This document shows, piece by piece, positions 6,152 through 14,473 of a stretch of 64,000 nucleotides of DNA. A program made the translations under genes and the position numbers. Under the pieces are notes generated by a model, which had not been told where the DNA came from, searched no databases, and was given only the letters and a program-made list of their open reading frames with translations. Source of the stretch: Anabaena cylindrica PCC 7122 (GTDB taxonomy: Bacteria > Cyanobacteriota > Cyanobacteriia > Cyanobacteriales > Nostocaceae); contig NC_019773.1 in NCBI RefSeq assembly GCF_000317695.1, positions 62,001 to 126,000 on the forward strand, written 5' to 3'. Position 1 is the first letter of the stretch. Every line of letters starts with the position of its first letter.

Positions 6152-6862
6152 ATGCTAACCGTAACCCGTGAGGAATTTAAACAAATTCTTGCAGAGCTAT
6201 CTAAACCGTTTTTACCAGAGCAGCACCAGGAGCGAACATTGAGAGGCGGGGGAAGATGGCTGTTTGTGCCGTGGCAGCACATCAGAGATAGGCTAAATAA
6301 TGTTTATCCAGAATGGTCATGCTCGTATTCCCACCCGATTTATGTGGGTGATGATTGCTGTATAAGGTGTACTATCACTATCGCTGGTGTTTCTCGTGAA
6401 GCTCCAGGAATTGCGCCCATTGTGCTGCTTTCAAACGAGGGCAAGAACATGGCTAGAGGTACGCCCACAGAGAGAGCTATAGCAGATGCTTTTAAAAATG
6501 CTGCTGAGGCTTTCGGAGTCGCGGCGTACTTGGATGATCAAAAGCTGACAGATAAACTCATGCGGAAGCAGGGAGATTTGAGGGCTTATAAATTTGGTAA
6601 GGAAAATGAGGAATTAGCAGCGGGAGCTAGAGGAATACCAATCAAGCAAGCTCAACCAGTTAAAAAGGTTTTACCATCTGCCACAGCCCAAGTAATAAAT
6701 TTGGAGCAAGTGAAACTGTTATGGTCAACTGCCAGAAAATTAAACTTAACTGAGGATGATGTTAGAGAAGCGATCGCAAAGTTTAACTTAGTTTCTACAA
6801 AAGAAATTCCTGTAAACAAATTTAGCCAGGTGATGACAGAGTTAGAAAATTTAGCTTTTTAA
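6152..6862 (+). CDS. Rad52/Rad22-like single-strand annealing protein
   Basis: 236 residues. The N-terminal two thirds fits the Rad52-like annealase pattern: WLFVPWQHIRDRLNNVYPEW (about residues 36-55), a central beta region (CCIRCTITIAG), and ERAIADAFKNAAEAFGVAAY (about 108-127). Such proteins coat single-stranded DNA and anneal complementary strands. On plasmids and phages they promote recombination or recircularisation after entry. The C-terminal part (about 180-236) is a separate helical region. TTCCCACTAGAA ends two bases before the ATG and no normal ribosome site is visible. A terminator follows at once, so this closes the rightward set begun near 5118 or earlier. Confidence 0.75.
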   Translation: MLTVTREEFKQILAELSKPFLPEQHQERTLRGGGRWLFVPWQHIRDRLNNVYPEWSCSYSHPIYVGDDCCIRCTITIAGVSREAPGIAPIVLLSNEGKNMARGTPTERAIADAFKNAAEAFGVAAYLDDQKLTDKLMRKQGDLRAYKFGKENEELAAGARGIPIKQAQPVKKVLPSATAQVINLEQVKLLWSTARKLNLTEDDVREAIAKFNLVSTKEIPVNKFSQVMTELENLAF

Positions 6863-6878
6863 TAGTTTGATAACTTCA

Positions 6879-6903
6879 CCCTCACTCGCTGAGGGTTTTT
6901 TAT
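6879..6903 (+). terminator. Rho-independent terminator
   Basis: CCCTCA (6879-6884), loop CTCGC, TGAGGG (6890-6895), then TTTTTTATT. It lies 17 bp after the Rad52-like gene. Confidence 0.85.
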
Positions 6904-6992
6904 TGGGGGAAGACAACCGCGCTAATGGCAACCCCAAAGCCAGACACAGCAAGGGATGCAGCCGAACCACGACAAACACCGACAACTAACTA

Positions 6993-7244
6993 GTGACCAA
7001 TGGTTTTAGAACTGTAGTTGTAGCAGTTTTTAGGGCTAGTAGGCTTGTAGCAAGGCCAGCAGTTTTAGTAATAGCCGGGGTTCCCCAGCTTTTTCTTTAT
7101 CTGCTGTGTCGTGCTGCAAGGGCTGGCTCAGGGAAACTAGCTCTAAAAACTGCTACGGGTTTGGGTGGGTGGGCTATAGTTCTTGATTTAATTAGTCTTT
7201 TTTCATTAGTCATTGGTCATTTCACAGCATGGTTTGATGACTGA
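6993..7244 (+). CDS. Small membrane protein
   Basis: Eighty-three residues from a GTG start. There are two hydrophobic stretches, about residues 23-40 (AVLVIAGVPQLFLYLL) and 58-77 (GGWAIVLDLISLFSLVIGHF). The tail TAWFDD and the stop codon lie inside the right 115-bp inverted repeat. The ribosome site is poor, so confidence is moderate. I do not recognise the family. Confidence 0.5.
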   Translation: MTNGFRTVVVAVFRASRLVARPAVLVIAGVPQLFLYLLCRAARAGSGKLALKTATGLGGWAIVLDLISLFSLVIGHFTAWFDD

Positions 7245-7344
7245 GAAGAGTTTTTGGAAAAGTTTCGCACCCGTGCGGTATCCGTGCAGCATTTTTCATG
7301 TATGCCCCGCCTGGCGGTTCAGGCTCAACATTCAGGCTTTAATT
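7230..7344 (-). repeat. 115-bp inverted repeat, right copy
   Basis: This is the partner of 302-416 in the opposite direction, about 93% identical by eye. It spans the gap between convergent genes (stop at 7244 rightward, stop at 7343 leftward) and includes both stop codons. The embedded CCGCCTGGCGG and GCACCCGTGC palindromes could end transcription in both directions. Confidence 0.8.
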
Positions 7345-7918
7345 ATTTGCTACGTTTAGCCTTGCGGTATTCCCAGGGTTTTTGGTAGTTTCTACTCCAC
7401 ACGCCGATCTTTTTCGATTGAGCCATCGCTTCCCCATTCTTAAGGGAAATTTCATTTGGGCAATTCTTGGAATACTGATGATAAACGTAAGCCATCCCAG
7501 CTTTAACTAATTCTTCATTGAGAAATTTTTCTGTACCATCTGAATTAATTAAAAATACCTCACCAATTTTCCTGTTATATCTATCTGTACCAACAGTAGA
7601 AATTTGTACCATTTTCTTAAGGGAAAAAACAGAACGTAAATAATCCCTAGATTCCTTTCCTAATGGTTGTGAAATCTCAGGAGCATCTATTCCACACAAT
7701 CGAATATTTTCAATAACTCCATTCTTTTTAACCTTGATAGTATCGCCATCACGAATAGATAAAACTTCCCACTCTTCTGTTGTACCTGGCGCTGAAAGCT
7801 TTGCTGAATAAGAATTGTACGCTGTACCAAATTTTTTATTAGCATATAAATAAAATGCAATTCCCGTACCAATTACACTAAAAGAAAGTAAGGTTACAAC
7901 TATTTTTAAAATCTTCAT
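7343..7918 (-). CDS. Membrane-anchored or secreted thermonuclease (SNase family)
   Basis: 191 residues. An N-terminal hydrophobic segment (about 4-24) acts as a signal or anchor. The SNase domain follows: SIRDGDTIKV (54-63), RLCGIDAPE (73-81) with the catalytic Arg and Glu, and DRYNRKIGEV (112-121) with the second catalytic Arg. The enzyme cleaves DNA or RNA in a Ca-dependent way, probably outside the cytoplasmic membrane. Such nucleases are frequent on plasmids with transfer loci. Two inverted TTCCCTTAAGAAT elements lie within the gene. It is divergent from the gene at 7982 with a 63-bp shared promoter region. Confidence 0.85.
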   Translation of the reverse strand: MKILKIVVTLLSFSVIGTGIAFYLYANKKFGTAYNSYSAKLSAPGTTEEWEVLSIRDGDTIKVKKNGVIENIRLCGIDAPEISQPLGKESRDYLRSVFSLKKMVQISTVGTDRYNRKIGEVFLINSDGTEKFLNEELVKAGMAYVYHQYSKNCPNEISLKNGEAMAQSKKIGVWSRNYQKPWEYRKAKRSK

Positions 7919-7981
7919 AAAAGTGATTTACAAATGTATCTATATAGAATAATATAAGGCTTACCTGATGCTTAATGTGAT

Positions 7982-8626
7982 ATGAAAAATAGACTAAATA
8001 GCCTTGTTGGTTTGGGCTTATTAGGTGCGATCGCTTCCCTTGGATTTATGCCACAAGCGATCGCAATTCCTTATAATTCTAATACCGTTTACAAAACAGT
8101 TTCTGAGGGTGTTACTACTGTTTATATTTCGGGAACTCCTAGCGGAACGGCTTCTGTAGCTCTCGGTTTTATAGACAGATTTAGTTCTCGCGTAGCTGGT
8201 AGTTGTGGTGAGGTAAGACTTTCAGCAACCACTGTAGGAGCAACTCCAACAGTTCAGGTAGGTAGTCCTGGTGTAAGTGTTGAAATCGAAAACTTACCAG
8301 TTCAGCTTTTACCAACTTGCACTAGCGGATCATTTGCAGAAGCAAGGCCAAATAACTTTAAAACTCCTTCTGGGGAAGTCGTAATCGTTGGGCAAACTGC
8401 AAACACAGCGGTATTGCTAAATATTCCTAGAGATACAACTAGAACGGTACGGTTAAACGCTTGTGGCTTCGGAACTCTGAGAAATACCTCATCTTTTAGT
8501 ATTCCGCCTACCTTCAGTGTCGAAGGAGTAGAAAAAACTCTAGCAACTCTGCCAAATGCTGGTAATGCGCCGCGCTGTACGAGTGGTGTTGGTTACGTTC
8601 CTTCGGCGTGGATTGGTGGAACCTAA
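7982..8626 (+). CDS. Secreted protein of unknown function
   Basis: 214 residues with a clear signal peptide (about 1-28, ending PQAIAIP). The mature part is beta-rich and has four cysteines (GSCGE, LLPTCTSG, NACGFG, PRCTSG), which suggests two disulfides and an extracytoplasmic location. I do not recognise the family. It ends 24 bp before a strong terminator, so it appears to be a single-gene transcript. Confidence 0.7.
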   Translation: MKNRLNSLVGLGLLGAIASLGFMPQAIAIPYNSNTVYKTVSEGVTTVYISGTPSGTASVALGFIDRFSSRVAGSCGEVRLSATTVGATPTVQVGSPGVSVEIENLPVQLLPTCTSGSFAEARPNNFKTPSGEVVIVGQTANTAVLLNIPRDTTRTVRLNACGFGTLRNTSSFSIPPTFSVEGVEKTLATLPNAGNAPRCTSGVGYVPSAWIGGT

Positions 8627-8650
8627 ATTTCTAAATTTGTTTATTGCTGT

Positions 8651-8675
8651 GTGAGGGTAGCACCTCACTTTTTTT
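8651..8675 (+). terminator. Rho-independent terminator abutting the next start codon
   Basis: GTGAGG (8651-8656), loop GTAGCA, CCTCAC (8663-8668), then seven T. The ATG of the next gene follows the T-run directly, leaving that gene no ribosome site. Confidence 0.85.
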
Positions 8676-9962
8676 ATGCAAATACTTTACCTGTTTAGCA
8701 TTATTCTAATTAATCCTCTGGGAACATCTAGGGGACAAATTTGGACGCAGCCCAAAATAGCCATCCTTGCTGTAATTTGCGCCTATAACCTACAATTAAT
8801 TTGCGAAAATAAACAGGATATTAAGTTATCTAGAAATTGGTGGATAGTTGCGATCGCTTTTTCAATATTCTTAGGGGATTGTTTAATCAGTTCCTTGCTG
8901 TCTCCTGCTGGTTTCATGCGATCGCTTTTAGGGCATCCTACGCACCTATCAGGGTTAATTTACTGGGGGTTAATAGCAGTATTTACTCTAACTAATTCAC
9001 TTGTACTACAAATAAAGCCAAAATTATTAAAACAGCAATTACAAGGATTTATTGCAGGTAGCGTAATTTTGGTATTATCAATTATTCCTCAGTACTTTAA
9101 CTGGACTATTGATTACACTATTAATAGTGGTCAATTATTTAATAATAATATTCTTTTAAGTAGCATTTACAAAGGTCATCAGCCGATTGGCTTGTATTCT
9201 CATAGAGGGCATTCAGCCTTTGTTTTAGCAGCGGCAGCAGCGGCTATTTTATCAAGTTGGAAAAGTAAAATATTTAGTAGTAAAGTTCTATTGATACTAC
9301 CTGTAATAATTACAGCATTACTGCTAACACAAACCAGGGCGGGAATAGTGGCTTTACTTGCTTCCCTGGTTTTTCTAATGGGAAATAATAGGATAGTTTG
9401 GATAAGTGCGATCACTTCTTTAGTTTTAATCATAAGTATTTCTACCACAAGACAAATAGAGGGAATATCTATTGTTAAGCAACTTACATCTGATAGGCTT
9501 TGGATTTGGGAGATATCCAAAAGTGCAATCAATAAAAATCCTTATCATGGATACGGTTTGGATGGCTTCAATATTGCTTATCCACAAATGAAGAATGTCA
9601 AAAAAGAAGTAATTTTTACACCTTATACGAAATCACACAATTTAATAATTGATTGGGCTGTATCTATTGGTGTCGCAGGGGCAGCTTTATATTTATTAAT
9701 ATTTGGGTATTGCTTTTTCATAAATGAATCTCCATTATCAGCCGTGGTAATTGTATATTTAGTTTATACAATGACCTGGTTTGAATCGGGGCAGTTTACA
9801 CACATTGCATGGTGGGCATTAAGCCTATTTAATTATGAAAAATCTATTAATAATTATAATTTTACTTCTCAGCCAAAAGTCTGTACTAGCCTGGAATCCA
9901 CAGTTAGAAGCAGAATTTCAACAGCGGTCAAAGGAGTATTTAGAAAGCTTCCCATCTGGTAA
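8676..9962 (+). CDS. O-antigen ligase/polymerase-like membrane protein
   Basis: 428 residues with about ten to twelve hydrophobic segments. It has the Wzy/WaaL-type pattern: SHRGHSAFVLAAAAAAILSS, LTQTRAGIVALLASLVF, SDRLWIWEISKSAI, NPYHGYGLDGFNIAYP, then KSHNLIIDWAVSIGVAG in the large periplasmic loop. Such proteins join or polymerise polysaccharide units at the membrane. The start at 8676 touches the upstream terminator and lacks a ribosome site; no better in-frame start is evident. The last 128 bp overlap the next gene's signal peptide in another frame, so the C-terminal tail after about residue 385 may be an extension. An inverted TTCCC-type element lies at 8867. Confidence 0.75.
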   Translation: MQILYLFSIILINPLGTSRGQIWTQPKIAILAVICAYNLQLICENKQDIKLSRNWWIVAIAFSIFLGDCLISSLLSPAGFMRSLLGHPTHLSGLIYWGLIAVFTLTNSLVLQIKPKLLKQQLQGFIAGSVILVLSIIPQYFNWTIDYTINSGQLFNNNILLSSIYKGHQPIGLYSHRGHSAFVLAAAAAAILSSWKSKIFSSKVLLILPVIITALLLTQTRAGIVALLASLVFLMGNNRIVWISAITSLVLIISISTTRQIEGISIVKQLTSDRLWIWEISKSAINKNPYHGYGLDGFNIAYPQMKNVKKEVIFTPYTKSHNLIIDWAVSIGVAGAALYLLIFGYCFFINESPLSAVVIVYLVYTMTWFESGQFTHIAWWALSLFNYEKSINNYNFTSQPKVCTSLESTVRSRISTAVKGVFRKLPIW

Positions 9963-10647
9963 ATATGGGAGTAATGCTTATGAGTATGAGAAGCAGAGTT
10001 ATCCTAGAGCGATGATAGATTTTCTTAAGGGAAATGAGAGGGAAGCGATTGCATTTTTGGAAAGTGAGGATAAATTAAGTGGTTTACATTCCCACACTTT
10101 AGGCATAGATTTTTATTCTGCGTTTTCCCTTAAGAATCAAATCAGGAAATATTTTGGATTCGATCTAACTCCTGCGTATAAATCTAGAATGCGTCAGGGA
10201 ATGAGACTAGCTACAGAATCAGATCCCATGCTGCGCTATTTTCCCTTAAGAAAATTTTGGGAGAAGTCAACGGATAACTGTAATACTTTGGTAGATTGCC
10301 GAAATACCGATAACCTTAAAGTTATGCGAGACGTGTCAGTTTATCTGATGGCAGAAGAATCAGGTAATGAATTTACACGCCAAATTTATAAAAATAATAT
10401 TTATCAAAAGGTGCGATCGCTCTACCAAACTGGTAAGGGTGAATGGGATAGTGAGAGCTACTTAGGGCATGAACTGACTGGATATTTAAACTTATATGAT
10501 TACGCCAAAGATCCAGAGGTAAAACAGATGGGTAAAGCTGCACTCGATTGGATGACTATAACTGGGGCGGTAAAGTATTGGCGTGGTGGATTTGGTGGAC
10601 CGAGTAAGAGAGATTATGGCGGGGGAAATTGTACATGGTGCAGTAGT
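9835..10647 (+). pseudogene. 5' half of a secreted-protein gene cut by the transposon
   Basis: 271 codons from ATG 9835 to the transposon junction. It begins with a signal peptide (NLLIIIILLLSQKSVLAW) and continues as a largely helical protein with GEWDSESYLGHELTGYLNLY and WMTITGAVKYWRGGFGG. Three TTCCCTTAAGAAT elements lie inside. The frame ends in codons AGT AGT at 10642-10647, and the transposon adds CSDLQY and a stop. The missing half is at 50640-51548 in the same frame. The helical repeat, large size and export suggest a carbohydrate-active toroid enzyme, but that is a guess. Export with a ligase-like neighbour fits surface polysaccharide work. Confidence 0.85.
10642..10647 (+). repeat. 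Target-site duplication AGTAGT, left
   Basis: AGTAGT directly precedes the transposon end TGTAGCGACC and is repeated at 50640-50645 directly after the far end. Confidence 0.85.
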
Positions 10648-10689
10648 TGTAGCGACCTGCAATACTAATCGGTCAAACCTGCAATCAAG

Positions 10690-10915
10690 GGATTTTCAAA
10701 CCAGGATTAAATGCAACTATAAATACACTTCAGCCAGAATTAATTGCAACTGAACCAGGATTAAATGCAACCAACCTGCAATCATCCGTTTCAACCAGGA
10801 TTATTTGCAACTGACCGAAAGTCCTATTAAATCGTTGTTGAGCAGTTTACTCAAAAAACGCTCCAACTTATCAACAAAAGTATTTGAACTTCAGCCAGGA
10901 TTAATTGCAACTGAG
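10690..10915 (+). repeat. Left-end transposase-binding-type repeats
   Basis: Five related units of the form CAGGATTAAATGCAACT lie near 10697, 10732, 10753, 10794 and 10897. Four lie inverted in the right end (14280-14395). Arrays like these bind TnsB/TniA/MuA-type transposases. The small open frame at 10805-11002 crosses these repeats and is not counted as a gene. Confidence 0.75.
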
Positions 10916-11010
10916 AGTAAAAGAAACGACCGTTTTTTTTACTCCCATTATTACCATCAAGCAGAACCAGAATCAAATTTAGTAAAGAAACTCGGTAATT
11001 AAATCAAAGG

Positions 11011-11066
11011 CAACATATACTGTGAGGTAACGAGTTTATTTACTTGTTGGGGTTCCAAGTATGTTG
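11011..11066 (+). promoter_or_regulatory. Candidate resolvase res site
   Basis: CAACATA (11011-11017) and TATGTTG (11060-11066), and AACGAGT with ACTTGTT (11029-11035, 11042-11048), are all inverted about the same centre, 11038.5. The outer arm includes the resolvase ATG, so binding could also repress the operon. Serine resolvases usually act at such sites beside their gene. The second transposon copy repeats it. Confidence 0.6.
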
Positions 11067-11630
11067 ATAGGCTATGCCCGAATTTCAACAGATGACCAAA
11101 ATCTGAACCTGCAAATGGATGCTTTACAGCTTGCTGGTTGCGAGAAAATTTACTCCGACCGCACAAGCGGTGCAAAAGCAGAACGACCTGGACTTTCCTT
11201 AGCATTGGAAGTAGCACGGACTGGTGATGTTCTGGTGGTATGGCGGCTAGACCGCTTAGGAAGATCGCTCAAAGATTTGATTGAAATGATGGAAACCTTA
11301 GATAAGCGAGGAATTGGGCTTTCTAGCTTGCAAGAATCCATCACCACCACGAATAACAGTGGTAGATTAATTTTCCATTTGTTTGGTGCATTGGCTGAAT
11401 TTGAGCGTAACCTCATCCGTGAACGCACTACGGCTGGACTTGTAGCGGCACGAGGGCGTGGTCATAGAGGAGGTAGACCAAAAGCCCTAGATCCAACTAA
11501 ACGTCAATTAGCAGTAAGACTTTATACCGAAAAACAATACACAATTATTGAAATATGTAATTTGATGGGAATTTCCAAACCAACGCTCTACAACTATATT
11601 GCAGAGATAAAAACTGAACATGGTACATAA
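11061..11630 (+). CDS. tnpR: Serine resolvase
   Basis: 189 residues. GYARISTDDQ holds the catalytic Ser9. DRTSGAKAERPGL, LVVWRLDRLGRSLKDL and FGALAEFERNLIRERTTAGL are the usual resolvase blocks, and the C-terminal helix-turn-helix (IIEICNLMGISKPTLYNYI) binds DNA. The enzyme should resolve cointegrates made by this transposon by recombining two res sites. All catalytic blocks look intact, which makes the unresolved state of this cointegrate notable. Its stop overlaps the transposase start by 11 bp. Confidence 0.95.
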   Translation: MLIGYARISTDDQNLNLQMDALQLAGCEKIYSDRTSGAKAERPGLSLALEVARTGDVLVVWRLDRLGRSLKDLIEMMETLDKRGIGLSSLQESITTTNNSGRLIFHLFGALAEFERNLIRERTTAGLVAARGRGHRGGRPKALDPTKRQLAVRLYTEKQYTIIEICNLMGISKPTLYNYIAEIKTEHGT

Positions 11631-13281
11631 GCAAATCTCTGTAGAGGCACTTATTAATTTACGCCACCGCCTCGACGGATTGCCTAGCCGTTGTCAAGAG
11701 CGGCGAATTCTCATCGAAGAGACAGCAGCATTATATGGAGTGTCAACAGATACACTATATCGCGCCTTGCGTAACTCATCACGCCCCAAATCCATAAATC
11801 GCTCAGATAGCGGGACCCCCAGAAAACTTTCACTCGCGGAAATGGAACGCTACTGCGAGGTCATCGCGGCCATGAAAATCCGCACTAGTAACAAGAAAGG
11901 GCGACATATCTCCACAGTCCGGGCAATTGAACTGTTGGAGGAGTTTGGGATGGAAACACCCGATGGTTTTGTCCAACCAGATAAAGGTGCGTTAACTAGA
12001 AGCACTGTCAATTATTACTTAAAAACATGGGGGTATGATCAAGAACGCATGACCAGGCAACCGCCTGCGGTGCGTTTTCAAGCAGAGTACAGCAACGAAT
12101 GTTGGCATTTCGACCTCAGCCCATCTGATTTAAAACACGTAAAACAGCCATCATGGGTAGAACCGGGTAGAGGTAATCCATTACTGATGCTTTATAGTAT
12201 TGTTGATGACCGTAGTGGTTTATGTTATCAAGAATACCACTGTGTTTATGGGGAGGATGTAGAAGCTGCATTACGTTTCTTATTTAATGCGATGACAGCG
12301 AAAACAACCGACGGCTTTGCCTTTCAGGGGATTCCAGAGATGATTTATACGGATAACGGACCCATTGCGAAAAGCCACGTATTCCAAAATGTGATGGATT
12401 GCCTGAGAATCAATCTTGTTACCCATATGCCTGCGGGTAAAGATGGTCGTCGGGTAACAGCCCGCTCCAAAGGCAAAGTAGAAAGACCTTTTCGGACAGT
12501 CAAAGAAGCCCATGAGACTCTGTATCACTTTCATGAACCGGAAAGCGACATTGAAGCTAACTTATGGTTGCGCCAATATTTGTTGCATTACAACGACAAA
12601 CCACACCGCATAGAGCCGCATTCCCGGCTGGAAGATTGGTTGCGAAATATACCTAAGTCTGGCTTGCGTTCGATGTGTAGTTGGGAGCGATTCTGTACCT
12701 TTGCCCGTGAACCACAGCGCAGAAAAGTGGGAACGGATGCTAGGGTATCGGTAGAGGGTGTGGCTTATGAGGTAGAACCGGACTTAGCAGGAGAAACTGT
12801 CGTGCTATGGTGGGGCTTGTTTGACAACGAACTGTACGTAGAAAAAGAAGACCGTCGCTACGGACCATTTTACCCAGTTGACGGTCCTATCCCCTTACAC
12901 CGCTACCGTAAATTTAAGAAAACTAAAACCGAAGAACGGGCAGATAAAATTGCCAATTTAGCTAAAAAGTTGGGTTTGCCACGAACTGCCTTGGACAAAA
13001 ACACGGATTTACAATTTCTGGTGGATAAGTATAAGGAATTGGAGCCAACTGTTACACCTTTTAACGACCCTGACCCATACCAAGAATTTACTTATCCGAC
13101 TGTATTGTTTGCTAAGAGGGCGATTTCTGAACAACTGGCCAAACCTTTGGCTAAATTGTCTCCCGAACAGTTGGCATTCATTGATGCCCTGCTGGCTGAG
13201 ACTCTGAATAAAAAAGCGATTATTGAACGAGTGCGGCAATATTTCCGCTCAAATCAAGGAGAGGAACAAAATGCTCACTGA
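11620..13281 (+). CDS. tniA: DDE transposase, TniA/TnsB family
   Basis: 553 residues, the usual size. After N-terminal helix-turn-helix regions, the RNase-H-fold core shows the acidic triad: D165 in WHFDLSPSD, D245 in MIYTDNGP and E288 in KGKVERPF. A C-terminal barrel region follows (VSVEGVAYEVEPD). It binds the end repeats and joins the 3' ends to target DNA. Strand transfer without second-strand cleavage yields cointegrates, which is what this window shows. It overlaps the resolvase gene upstream and the ATPase gene downstream by 11 bp each. Confidence 0.95.
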   Translation: MVHKQISVEALINLRHRLDGLPSRCQERRILIEETAALYGVSTDTLYRALRNSSRPKSINRSDSGTPRKLSLAEMERYCEVIAAMKIRTSNKKGRHISTVRAIELLEEFGMETPDGFVQPDKGALTRSTVNYYLKTWGYDQERMTRQPPAVRFQAEYSNECWHFDLSPSDLKHVKQPSWVEPGRGNPLLMLYSIVDDRSGLCYQEYHCVYGEDVEAALRFLFNAMTAKTTDGFAFQGIPEMIYTDNGPIAKSHVFQNVMDCLRINLVTHMPAGKDGRRVTARSKGKVERPFRTVKEAHETLYHFHEPESDIEANLWLRQYLLHYNDKPHRIEPHSRLEDWLRNIPKSGLRSMCSWERFCTFAREPQRRKVGTDARVSVEGVAYEVEPDLAGETVVLWWGLFDNELYVEKEDRRYGPFYPVDGPIPLHRYRKFKKTKTEERADKIANLAKKLGLPRTALDKNTDLQFLVDKYKELEPTVTPFNDPDPYQEFTYPTVLFAKRAISEQLAKPLAKLSPEQLAFIDALLAETLNKKAIIERVRQYFRSNQGEEQNAH

Positions 13282-14242
13282 AGTCATGGAACACTTTCGA
13301 TTGCTCAGAGAGTTCCGCAAGGCTGGCTACTACGAAACAGAACACCAAAAACAATTGTTTAAGGATATTAAAGTCGCAATCCATTCAGGAAAGCTGGTTG
13401 CCATCACGGGAATTATCGGGTGTGGCAAGACGACGACTTTACGACGTTTGTTTGAGGTTTTGGAGAAAGAAGGCAAGATTTTAGTCTCGAAATCGCTTTC
13501 TGTTGATAAAAACCGAGCGACGCTACCAACACTGATTGCTGCCTTATTTTACGATTTAGCAACAGATAAGGAAATTAAAATTCCTGCACTTGGGGAAAAA
13601 CGAGAACGGGAACTGCGTGACTTGATTAGAAAAGGTAAAAAGCCTGTGGCGTTGTTTGTAGATGAGGCTCACGACTTACATTACAGTACGCTCACAGGAC
13701 TCAAACGTTTAATTGAGGTAGTTGAAGACGGTGGTGGTACGCTCTCAGTTGTGTTAGCTGGTCATCCTAAGCTGAAAAATGATTTACGCCGTCCAACTAT
13801 GGAAGAAATTGGCTATCGGGCAACTGTTTTTTCTTTGGAGGGTATTGTTGGTAGTCAAAAAGAATATATTGAATGGTTGGTATCTAAATGTACTACTGAA
13901 GATACTCAAATAAGTGAGATATTGGAGCCGGATGCTATTGAATTACTTGCCATGCGGTTGAGGACACCATTGCAAATTGAGCAACATTTGACACTAGCTT
14001 TCGAGGCTGCATACCTTTTTGGAGAGAAAACTGTTACCACAGCGATTATTGAGTCTATTTTATCTAAGCAAATTGACGATTTGGAACCCACCTTAACCCG
14101 GCATGGCTACGATGTAAGGGGCTTGGCGGAACAGTTCAATGCCAAACCGGCGGAAATTAAATTGCTGTTTCGCGGACAACTTGATCCAGCCCGCTCTCGT
14201 GAATTACACGAGCAAATGCTGGCGGCAGGACTGCCACTTTGA
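13271..14242 (+). CDS. tniB: Transposition AAA+ ATPase, TniB/TnsC family
   Basis: 323 residues from ATG 13271, chosen for its AAGGAGAGG ribosome site over upstream in-frame starts. Walker A is GIIGCGKTT (47-55) and Walker B ALFVDEAHD (127-135), with an HxxL-type sensor region following. These ATPases bind target DNA and activate the transposase. No TniQ adaptor is present, as in Tn552. The stop is followed by the right-end repeats. Confidence 0.95.
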   Translation: MLTEVMEHFRLLREFRKAGYYETEHQKQLFKDIKVAIHSGKLVAITGIIGCGKTTTLRRLFEVLEKEGKILVSKSLSVDKNRATLPTLIAALFYDLATDKEIKIPALGEKRERELRDLIRKGKKPVALFVDEAHDLHYSTLTGLKRLIEVVEDGGGTLSVVLAGHPKLKNDLRRPTMEEIGYRATVFSLEGIVGSQKEYIEWLVSKCTTEDTQISEILEPDAIELLAMRLRTPLQIEQHLTLAFEAAYLFGEKTVTTAIIESILSKQIDDLEPTLTRHGYDVRGLAEQFNAKPAEIKLLFRGQLDPARSRELHEQMLAAGLPL

Positions 14243-14443
14243 GCGGATTGAAACTGCGATAAAAATGTTAGTATTTATAGTTGCAATTAATCCTGGTTGA
14301 AACGGATGATTGCAGGTTGGTTGCATTTAATCCTGGTTCAGTTGCAATTAATTCTGGCTCAACCGTATTTATAGTTGCATTTAATCCTGGTTTGAAAATC
14401 CCTTGATTGCAGGTTTGACTGATTAGTATTGCAGGTCGCTACA
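14243..14443 (-). repeat. Transposon right end with binding repeats
   Basis: Four inverted units (AGTTGCAATTAATCCTGG and variants) lie between 14278 and 14395. The terminus ...GCAGGTCGCTACA ends at 14443. CCTATA follows at 14444-14449 and also precedes copy 2. Confidence 0.8.
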
Positions 14444-14473
14444 CCTATAGCCTCTTTATTAATAAGAATTAAG

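Larger units (their letters stand above)
10648..14443 (+). mobile_element. Tn552/Tn5053-like transposon, copy 1
   Basis: 3,796 bp with inverted ends TGTAGCGACCTGCAATAC and its complement, then near-perfect inversion for about 80 bp. It encodes resolvase, transposase and ATPase in an overlapping operon. There is no TniQ, Cas or cargo gene. Six-base duplications fit the Tn552 type, as does the gene set. Confidence 0.9.

Noticed and set aside
10805..11002. 65-codon frame at the transposon left end (also 47001-47198)
   Set aside because: It is built from transposase-binding repeats and has no ribosome site.
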